Assembly: GCA_937934465.1 (NCBI GenBank)
Contig: CALGZO010000248.1
Coordinates: 1 to 11,999, forward strand
Origin: an uncultured Fimbriimonadales bacterium
GTDB taxonomy: Bacteria; Armatimonadota; Fimbriimonadia; Fimbriimonadales; GBS-DC
Direction of reading: 5' to 3'
DNA length: 11,999 nucleotides
Shown here: one piece after another, positions 1-5,494 of the stretch
How the letters are laid out: every line of letters starts with the position of its first letter
Numbering within the stretch: position 1 is the first letter of the stretch
Position numbers and translations under genes: made by a program
Notes under the pieces: generated by a model
The model's database searches: none
What the model was told of the DNA's origin: nothing
Seen by the model: only the letters and a program-made list of their open reading frames with translations

Positions 1-807
1 CGGTTTATTGAGATGCTGGCGGCTGCGGGGTTGCCTGTGGTGGAAGCGACCGCGTTTGTCAGCCCGAAGTGGGTGCCCCAACTTGCCGACGCCGAGCAGG
101 TGCTGGCACAGATACCGCGACGCCCTGAAGTGCGCTACCCCGTGCTGACGCCGAATTTGAAAGGGCTGGAACGCGCCCTCAGCGCAGGCGCCACTGAAAT
201 CGCCGTCTTCACCGCTGCATCCGAAACTTTCTGCCAGCGGAATTTGAATCGGAGCATCGAGCAGTCGCTGCAGGAGTATGAGGCGGTGATGCGCGCGGCG
301 AAGGCGGCGGGCTGCTGGGCGCGCGGCTACATCTCCACCGCGCTGGTGTGCCCCTACGAGGGCGCAATCTCGCCTGACGCTGTAAAGCCTATCGTGGAGC
401 GACTGCTGGCAATGGGCATCGACGAGGTGAGCTTGGGCGATACGATTGGCGCCGCTGTGCCCACGCAGGTCGCGCGACTGACCGAGACGCTGCTGCCCAT
501 CCTGCCTCCCGAACGATTTGCTTATCACTTCCACAACACCTACGGAACCGCGCTGGCGAATGTGTTGACTGCGTTGCAGCTGGGCGTCTTCATCTTCGAC
601 TCAAGCGCAGGCGGGCTTGGGGGCTGCCCGTTCGCGCCGGGCGCATCGGGCAACCTCGCGACCGAAGATTTGGTGTATATGTTGCACGGCATGGGCATTC
701 AGACGGGCGTGGACTTGGAGGGCGTTGCGGCGGCGGCGCGCTATATCCTCTCGCATCTGCAACGCGCGACGCCGCCAAGCAGCTATCTCAGAGCGTGCGC
801 CCGCTGA
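1..807 (+). CDS. Hydroxymethylglutaryl-CoA lyase (5' end outside window)
   Basis: HMG-CoA lyase cleaves 3-hydroxy-3-methylglutaryl-CoA to acetyl-CoA and acetoacetate, the last step of leucine breakdown, in the cytoplasm. The frame is open from base 1, and the ATG at 13 falls inside the conserved core, so the true start and the metal-binding N-terminus lie upstream. Counting from that ATG, I see FVSPKWVPQLAD (residues 15-26), the strand LGDTIG (141-146), the metal-binding HFHNTYG (172-178) and the family signature around GLGGCPFAPGASGN (201-214), with the catalytic loop cysteine at 205. DLVYMLHGMGI (219-229) follows, as in human HMGCL. The TIM barrel runs to a normal C-terminus. One difference from the human enzyme is HxHN instead of HxHD; HxHN is common in related isopropylmalate synthases, so activity is probably kept. 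The gene converges on the zinc-ribbon gene with 3 bases between stop codons. The family call is firm. Bacterial symbols vary (mvaB, yngG), so I give none. Confidence 0.95.
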   Translation, partial: RFIEMLAAAGLPVVEATAFVSPKWVPQLADAEQVLAQIPRRPEVRYPVLTPNLKGLERALSAGATEIAVFTAASETFCQRNLNRSIEQSLQEYEAVMRAAKAAGCWARGYISTALVCPYEGAISPDAVKPIVERLLAMGIDEVSLGDTIGAAVPTQVARLTETLLPILPPERFAYHFHNTYGTALANVLTALQLGVFIFDSSAGGLGGCPFAPGASGNLATEDLVYMLHGMGIQTGVDLEGVAAAARYILSHLQRATPPSSYLRACAR

Positions 808-810
808 GAC

Positions 811-1530
811 TCACTCGGTCGCCAACATCGGGTCATACAGCAGCCGTCCGCAGCTCTCGCAGGCGACCAGCGAGTCTTCGGTCTCAAGCCGCTTGAGGGT
901 GTAAGGGGTCAGGAGCGTGTAGCACACGGTGCAGGCTTTCTGCTCCACGATGGCGACGGCAGTGCCGCCCAGCTGGTCGCGCAGTCGCTCGTAGCGCGCC
1001 AGCAGTTCGGGGTCAATCTGCGCGGTGAGTTCGGCGCGCTCTTTGAGATGGAACTCGATCTCCGCTTCCAACGCCGCCTTACGCTGACGATAGTCCGCCA
1101 TATGCGCCTCGTAGAGCCGTTCGAGTTTCTCCAGGTCGCGCTCGGTGGCGTCGATGTCGTGCTTCATGGTCTCCATCCGCTCCCACACGCGCAGCATCTC
1201 GACATCCATCTCCTCGCGGCTGCGCTTCGCCTCGTCGATTTCAACCTGCATGAGTTGCAGTTCGCGTGCGCTCGTGATTTTCCCGGAATAGAGTTCCGCT
1301 TCTCTGCGTTGGAGATACTCGTCGAACTCTTTGAGGCGTCGTTCCTGCTCGGTGGCTTTAGCGTGCAACTCGTGATAGTTGCGCTTGATGATTTCCATGC
1401 GGATGCGCGTGCGCTCTAAAGAGGCGCGTAGCTGCTCGCCGTCGTCCAGCGTTGCCACATCTCGGCGCAGGCGGTCGATATAGTGGTCTAACGCCTGCAA
1501 GTCCCGCAAGAGCTTCATCTGGCGATGCAT
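811..1530 (-). CDS. Coiled-coil protein with C-terminal C4 zinc ribbon
   Basis: This 239-residue cytoplasmic protein belongs to the widespread C4-type zinc-ribbon family (Pfam zf-RING_7; relatives include Helicobacter HP0958 and mycobacterial Rv2229c). Residues 1-180 are almost wholly charged heptad-like helix, the long antiparallel coiled coil of the family. The hallmark YSGKITSARELQLMQVEI lies at 81-98. The zinc ribbon is formed by CTVC (200-203) and CESC (224-227), two CxxC knuckles 20 residues apart, with the typical GRLLYD tail. Length is normal for the family. The ATG at 1530 is preceded, six bases away, by GGAG, which sits inside the last codons of the upstream gene. That gene's TGA ends only 3 bases before this ATG, so the two are very likely translationally coupled. 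In this family the ribbon is thought to bind nucleic acid or protein partners; in H. pylori the relative affects flagellar regulation. I infer no specific role here. Confidence 0.9.
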   Translation of the reverse strand: MHRQMKLLRDLQALDHYIDRLRRDVATLDDGEQLRASLERTRIRMEIIKRNYHELHAKATEQERRLKEFDEYLQRREAELYSGKITSARELQLMQVEIDEAKRSREEMDVEMLRVWERMETMKHDIDATERDLEKLERLYEAHMADYRQRKAALEAEIEFHLKERAELTAQIDPELLARYERLRDQLGGTAVAIVEQKACTVCYTLLTPYTLKRLETEDSLVACESCGRLLYDPMLATE

Positions 1531-1533
1531 AAC

Positions 1534-3396
1534 TCACTCCAGTAGGTAGGAACGCGCTTTCTTGGTGATGGGTTTGCCGATGTCTTCCTCTTTGAGATGC
1601 CACACAGGCGAGCCGCGATGCAGTTCGAAGCATGGATACGCGCTCAGGATGGAGGCGGTCTGCTCGCGGCGGGTGCGACGGATAATGTTCAGCTCGTTGT
1701 GCAGCGTAAGGAAGTCTGCGCCGCGCGGATGCTCGCGCATCAGCTCGATCAGCAGATGGTAGGTCGACATCGCGTCGGCTTGCGCTTGCAGGTTCAGCAG
1801 CCGCTCGTAGCGCGAAGCGGAGATTGCCAGCAGCGGGTCGATTTCGCCAGTGTAGCGGAATCGGTACACATCGGGCAGCTCCGTGCGCTCTAAGGTGAAG
1901 ATTGCGCCCGACAGCGGGTCTAAAGTGGCGAACTTGTCGAACAGCCCATAAATCAGGCGCGTCTCGTGGTTGAGCCACACCTCATAGGCTTGGTCGTTCT
2001 CGTCGATGAAGGTGAGCTGTTGCAGCGGCGGCTCATCGGGCAGGAACCCCAGCGGGATTTGACACAGCGGGAGTGTGCCCAGATCCTTGTGGGGCTGACG
2101 CAGCACGATGCGCACCTCGCTGGGAACCTGTTCGGGGTAGGCGGGCGTCTCTTCGTCCAGCACATCCTGCGCGCGTACATCCAGCACCTCGTCGCGCAGC
2201 GATCTCGGATAGCCTTCGGGGTCAATCAGCACATCGAGCCGCTCGCCCTCCGCGTTGCGCAAGTCGGGCAAATCGGGGAACTCGAAGACCGACGGCACTG
2301 TGCGCACATATTCGGGCACATCCGAGTCGCGCCCGAATCGGTCGAACCCGAACCACACCAGCCGTCCATCGCCCCAGAGCGCGTTCACGAGGGTGTCCAA
2401 ATCTTCGCGGAAGGTGCGGCTCTTTGGGGTGACTTCGAACAGCTCTTCCAGCAGTTTGGACGCGCGCGCCACGCCTTGCGCCTTCAGCAAGTGGGTCACG
2501 ATGTGTTCCACCTCATCTTCACGCAGCTCCAGAGGCTGCGTCTCTTCGGTGGGCATCGCCTGCAGCCACTGTTGGATTTGCTCTCTGGCGCGGTCGAGCC
2601 ACTCTTGGCGCACGGCGCTGGAATACCACCTGCCGTCGCTGCCCCACTCATAGTCGTCGGCGTTCAGCACCGCCTCGAACAGCGCGACGCCATCGTAGGG
2701 GAACACCCAACGCGGGTCGGGATCGAGCGTAAAGTACCAGCCGAGGAAGCCTATCACGCGGTTCGACACAGGTTCACCCAGCCGATTTAGGAACTCGACC
2801 GCCGCTTGAGGGCGCGTCCAGTCCAAATCTTTCCCCAGCTGCACATAGGTTTCCACCTCGTCCCATTTGAGGTCGTTGTAGAACAGGGCGTCGTGGACGG
2901 CGCGTTCGCGCTCTTCGGGGCGCTCCCATTCGTAGGGGATAGGCTCAATCCAGTCAGGGTTGAACAGCCATTCACGCAGCCCGATGCGGTGGTCGGAGGT
3001 GATAAACAGCGTCTCGGCGTGGCGCGTCAGGCGGGGCAAGATGGTCTCGTAGTACTCATAGGAGCGTCGGTAATGCGCGCCGAGTTCGTAGGCGATGGCG
3101 GTTCGCGCAACGGGCGCGCCCGTCGTGCGCACGATTCGCTCGATCATCGCCAGCACGGGCGTCTGTCGGGGCGCCTTGCGGTACTGCGGTTGCCAACGCC
3201 GCTCCTCTTGAAAGAACTTTTCGGGCATGTTCAGCAGCAGGGCGCGCAGCTCGGCGGAGCTCAGCCCCAGATGCGCTGTCTGCTCGCGAATTTCGTTGGC
3301 GCGTAGGGGCATCGGCTCATCTTGCACAAACGCCTGCAGCACTTCCCGCGCTATGTAGTCCAAATCCAGCCGCGTGCTCGTCTCTAAAGTCGCCAT
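1534..3396 (-). CDS. Hypothetical protein with tandem winged-helix-like modules
   Basis: I do not recognise a named family for this 620-residue soluble, acidic protein. It has no signal peptide or membrane helix. Several stretches read like winged-helix units: helices followed by a basic or hydrophobic wing ending in an aromatic. They lie at about residues 14-72 (ending FFQEERRWQPQY), 78-145 (ending FITSDHRIGLREWLF), 290-352 (ending GDGRLVWFGF) and 543-602 (ending FELHRGSPVWHL). The first, second and last resemble the HARE-HTH/RpoE-delta type of winged helix. The middle (about 155-280) is Trp/Tyr-rich and the 365-530 region is mainly beta-like and acidic. The start is the ATG at 3396, with no SD but a TATAAT 13 bases upstream, consistent with a nearly leaderless message. 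It is followed 3 bases later by the zinc-ribbon gene. A DNA- or RNA-polymerase-linked role is inference only; the gene itself is certain from length, codon use and position. Confidence 0.8.
   Translation of the reverse strand: MATLETSTRLDLDYIAREVLQAFVQDEPMPLRANEIREQTAHLGLSSAELRALLLNMPEKFFQEERRWQPQYRKAPRQTPVLAMIERIVRTTGAPVARTAIAYELGAHYRRSYEYYETILPRLTRHAETLFITSDHRIGLREWLFNPDWIEPIPYEWERPEERERAVHDALFYNDLKWDEVETYVQLGKDLDWTRPQAAVEFLNRLGEPVSNRVIGFLGWYFTLDPDPRWVFPYDGVALFEAVLNADDYEWGSDGRWYSSAVRQEWLDRAREQIQQWLQAMPTEETQPLELREDEVEHIVTHLLKAQGVARASKLLEELFEVTPKSRTFREDLDTLVNALWGDGRLVWFGFDRFGRDSDVPEYVRTVPSVFEFPDLPDLRNAEGERLDVLIDPEGYPRSLRDEVLDVRAQDVLDEETPAYPEQVPSEVRIVLRQPHKDLGTLPLCQIPLGFLPDEPPLQQLTFIDENDQAYEVWLNHETRLIYGLFDKFATLDPLSGAIFTLERTELPDVYRFRYTGEIDPLLAISASRYERLLNLQAQADAMSTYHLLIELMREHPRGADFLTLHNELNIIRRTRREQTASILSAYPCFELHRGSPVWHLKEEDIGKPITKKARSYLLE
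1537..1540 (-). promoter_or_regulatory. Shine-Dalgarno GGAG for the zinc-ribbon gene
   Basis: GGAG on the minus strand ends six bases before the ATG at 1530 and overlaps the final CTG GAG TGA codons of the upstream 620-codon gene. Termination of the upstream gene would place ribosomes exactly at this site, which supports the ATG at 1530 over the in-frame ATG four codons later. Confidence 0.7.
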
Positions 3397-3409
3397 GGTT
3401 CAGCGCATG

Positions 3410-3415
3410 ATTATA
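3410..3415 (-). promoter_or_regulatory. -10 box TATAAT ahead of the winged-helix gene
   Basis: A perfect TATAAT on the minus strand lies in the 50-base gap between the DUF4139 gene and the 620-codon gene. It ends 13 bases before the ATG at 3396, so transcription would start about 6 bases before the ATG, and there is no SD. No good -35 is visible (the best-placed hexamer is ACAATC). It implies the winged-helix and zinc-ribbon pair can be transcribed independently of the DUF4139 gene. Confidence 0.5.
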
Positions 3416-3446
3416 CCCCACGCCATTTTGCGGATTGTTATGCATG

Positions 3447-5417
3447 CTACAAGTTCAGCCCTGCGATGAACTCGCTCAGCTCGCGTTGGGCGCGGTCTTT
3501 CTGCTCCTGCAGGCGTTGCACGGTGCGCCGCGCCTGCTCGATTTCGCGCTCTTGCTGCGTGAGCTTTTGCACATACTCGCGATAGAGCTCCGAGTTACGA
3601 TCGAGCGTCTTCATATTCTCGCGGATTCGGGCTTGGTCGTCGGCGATGGCGCGAATGATTGTTTCCTGCCGTCGTATCTCGGCGTCCAAGTTGGCAATCG
3701 CGCGGCGGCTGTCAAGGATGCGCTTCAGGGCTTGACGGAGACGCTCGTCGAGGCGCGTGTCTTGGATATACATATTGAGGGCTGCGTCATCGGCTTGGAG
3801 CAGGGCGATAGTTGTCTGAAGGGTGCGCTCTTCGATGACTTTCAGCGTGCGGGTCTGGTTGGGCGTCAGTTCGAGGCGGAACCGATGGAAGTTGGCGGTG
3901 CGTTCGGCGTCGCGCGGCTCCACCAGTTCCCAATCGGATTGGACGGGTTGCTCAAGGAGCAGCACGCGCGGCTGATTATCGCGGTTCACAATCCGATACT
4001 CGTTCTCGCGGCGCAGGCGAGTGCGCTGTTCCAAGACGCCGTCCACGATTTTGACGGCAATGGTTTGTCCGACGATGTTGTCGCGGTCGCGCACGACTTC
4101 CACGCCCAGGTCCAGCGCGAAGGTCAGCACGCGCTCGCCCTTCGGCTCCAGCGTGGTCAGTTGCGCGTCGCCGCCATACGAGCCGTTCAGGTAGACCGTG
4201 ACGGGACCCTCCATCAGCGTCAGGTCGGTCGTGTTGACGAGTTTCACGCCGAAGAAGGGATGGCGCGGGTGATTGGCAGGGTTATACAGCGAGACGGTGG
4301 TCGCCTGCACGGCTCGGTTGAGGACGGGCAGCATAGCGGATTGCTGGCGCAGGACTGTAACGGGCTGCTCGATGCGGTAGTCGAACAGCGCGCCGCGTTC
4401 CTGTCCTGTCGCCATCTCGACAACGCTCTCGCGCATAGCGTCGGCGGCGTCGGCGAGCATCGGGGCGGTCGGCTCTCCGAATGCGCCGCGTCCTGCGCGT
4501 GGCATAGCGAGCGCGAGCGGCTGTTCCTTCTCCATCGCCGCTTCGGGCGCGCCGGGCACGGGCGTCTCCTCAGGTTTGGCGTCCACGCGCGGACGCTGGA
4601 GGTAGAGGGGTTCGTACAGGTTCTGAATGAAGCTCACGGGTCGCCCCGACGCCAGTTCCACGCGCACATCGCGCCAGTCCTCGTCGGTGGTGTTCTCCAC
4701 GATTGCCCAGCCCTGCAGCAGCGGCTCGCCTGCGCCGATGACCAGTCGGTAGGTCATCTTCCACAGGGGCATCTCAGTGAGGTAGCCCACCAGCACGCGC
4801 CGACTGCCCTGCCCGCGCAGGCGCAACTCGACGGTCTTGCGGGTGTTGTCCAGCCCTGTGCCCAGCGCGCTCAGCGCGTTCTCCAGCTCGTTCTGGAGCC
4901 GTTCGTCGCGCACGCGCAGGCGGCTAATCTCGCTCAGCGCGACGCTGCGCAGCCCCTCGCGCGTCCACAGGTTCACAAACTGCTGGTCGACGACGCTCTC
5001 GTTGGCAGGAGCCTTGCGCGTCTCCACGCTCAGCACTGTGCCTTCCAGGGTCTCTTTGCCGACTTGCACCGCCACAGGCGCGCCGCGCAGCCGCATCATC
5101 AACATCGCCATGCTGGGGTTGTCCCCAAGGTTGATTGCGAACGCGCTGAGCGTGCGCGTCAGCGGGTCGCGTGGCGTGTATTGCGCGGGCAAAATCTGCC
5201 CGCCATCGAAATCCACCAGCACCAGCGACTTGAGCAGGTCGTTCATCTGCGTCTCGCGCAGGCTCAGCGTGAGGCTCGCCTCGCCGTTCACCTGACCGAA
5301 CCGCTCGATGTAGCCGACGCCGCTGCGGAACAACACCACGCGCGTTATCGGCAGCGTCTCCTGCGCCCAGATGCTCCCCATTAGTACCCATACGCCTACT
5401 ATCCAAACATGTCGCAT
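3447..5417 (-). CDS. Exported DUF4139 domain protein with C-terminal coiled coil
   Basis: This 656-residue protein starts with a short signal peptide (MRHVWIVGVWVLMGSIWAQ, likely cut after residue 18 or 19), so it is exported to the periplasm or cell surface. Residues 22-70 (TRVVLFRSGVGYIER, then MNDLLKSLVLVDFDG) match the N-terminal part seen in DUF4139 proteins. Residues about 205-540 form the DUF4139 beta-rich region, with landmarks VGYLTEMPLWKMTYRLV (210-226), WAIVENTTDEDWRDVRVELASGRPVSF (in 237-263) and LEPKGERVLTFALDLGVEVVRDR (in 423-445). Residues 275-345 are an Ala/Pro/Glu-rich linker. Residues 556-650 are a strongly charged coiled coil. In MuiA-type relatives the coiled coil usually precedes DUF4139, so the C-terminal location is notable. 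The ATG has a GGAGG nine bases upstream. The family's function is unknown; a role in the cell envelope is inferred from the signal peptide. The next gene follows after 50 bases with its own -10. Confidence 0.85.
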   Translation of the reverse strand: MRHVWIVGVWVLMGSIWAQETLPITRVVLFRSGVGYIERFGQVNGEASLTLSLRETQMNDLLKSLVLVDFDGGQILPAQYTPRDPLTRTLSAFAINLGDNPSMAMLMMRLRGAPVAVQVGKETLEGTVLSVETRKAPANESVVDQQFVNLWTREGLRSVALSEISRLRVRDERLQNELENALSALGTGLDNTRKTVELRLRGQGSRRVLVGYLTEMPLWKMTYRLVIGAGEPLLQGWAIVENTTDEDWRDVRVELASGRPVSFIQNLYEPLYLQRPRVDAKPEETPVPGAPEAAMEKEQPLALAMPRAGRGAFGEPTAPMLADAADAMRESVVEMATGQERGALFDYRIEQPVTVLRQQSAMLPVLNRAVQATTVSLYNPANHPRHPFFGVKLVNTTDLTLMEGPVTVYLNGSYGGDAQLTTLEPKGERVLTFALDLGVEVVRDRDNIVGQTIAVKIVDGVLEQRTRLRRENEYRIVNRDNQPRVLLLEQPVQSDWELVEPRDAERTANFHRFRLELTPNQTRTLKVIEERTLQTTIALLQADDAALNMYIQDTRLDERLRQALKRILDSRRAIANLDAEIRRQETIIRAIADDQARIRENMKTLDRNSELYREYVQKLTQQEREIEQARRTVQRLQEQKDRAQRELSEFIAGLNL

Positions 5418-5426
5418 AGAGGTCAG

Positions 5427-5431
5427 CCTCC
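5427..5431 (-). promoter_or_regulatory. Shine-Dalgarno GGAGG for the DUF4139 gene
   Basis: GGAGG on the minus strand is followed by nine bases and then the ATG at 5417. It fixes the start and the signal peptide that follows it. Unlike recG on the other side of this region, the DUF4139 message is therefore led, not leaderless. Confidence 0.75.
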
Positions 5432-5437
5432 GCTATA

Positions 5438-5443
5438 TTATGA
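5438..5443 (-). promoter_or_regulatory. Candidate -10 box CATAAT for the DUF4139 gene
   Basis: CATAAT on the minus strand matches five of six bases of the -10 consensus and lies seven bases before the GGAGG. A start of transcription about seven bases downstream would give a leader of roughly 15 bases beginning at the SD. No convincing -35 is visible, so confidence is modest. Confidence 0.35.
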
Positions 5444-5473
5444 CGCACGGGGGCGCATTTTGCTGCGCTGCGT
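5443..5473. repeat. Nested inverted repeat in the divergent control region
   Basis: Two inverted repeats are nested. ACGCA (5443-5447) pairs with TGCGT (5469-5473), and inside them GCGCA (5453-5457) pairs with TGCGC (5464-5468) around a six-base loop. Five unpaired bases separate the left arms, and none separate the right arms. It lies between the outward-facing starts of the DUF4139 gene and recG, so a regulator site or a hairpin in either message is possible. In GC-rich DNA five-base arms are not rare. Confidence 0.35.
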
Positions 5474-5476
5474 TTA

Positions 5477-5494
5477 GGTATACTCTTGTATACC
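5477..5494. repeat. Perfect 7-4-7 palindrome abutting the recG start
   Basis: GGTATAC (5477-5483), TCTT, GTATACC (5488-5494) is a perfect inverted repeat ending one base before the recG ATG at 5495. Each arm holds GTATAC, itself a palindrome, so the site is also two direct copies of GTATAC at a 10-base (one helical turn) spacing. The putative recG -10 box lies within it. It could be an operator blocking polymerase, or a hairpin over the start. Confidence 0.5.
5479..5484 (+). promoter_or_regulatory. -10 box TATACT of recG, probably leaderless
   Basis: TATACT matches five of six consensus bases and lies 10 bases before the ATG at 5495, predicting transcription from about 5491 and hence an almost leaderless recG message. 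No SD stands at a useful distance from that ATG. The alternative TTG at 5486 would lie upstream of the predicted transcript start. Only weak -35 candidates (TTTTGC at 5458-5463) are present. Confidence 0.45.

Noticed and set aside
786..809. TCTCAG...CTGAGA stem at the convergent gene ends as a terminator
   Set aside because: Only six base pairs with a 12-base loop and no T tract on either strand; too weak to call.
1966..3306. Long plus-strand open frames (1966-2790, 2806-3306) opposite the winged-helix gene
   Set aside because: They are in the same mirrored codon register and their translations are His/Arg/Gln/Leu-rich with no domain, as expected of antisense shadows.
3400..3408. ATG CGC TGA mini-frame (minus strand) between the TATAAT box and the winged-helix start
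   Set aside because: A two-codon frame in a leader that would probably begin within or after it; chance occurrence.
3435..5384. A 649-codon open frame on the plus strand opposite the DUF4139 gene
   Set aside because: Its codons lie exactly on the codon triplets of the minus-strand gene, so it stays open simply because that gene avoids TTA, CTA and TCA. The minus strand has the signal peptide, the SD and recognisable family motifs.
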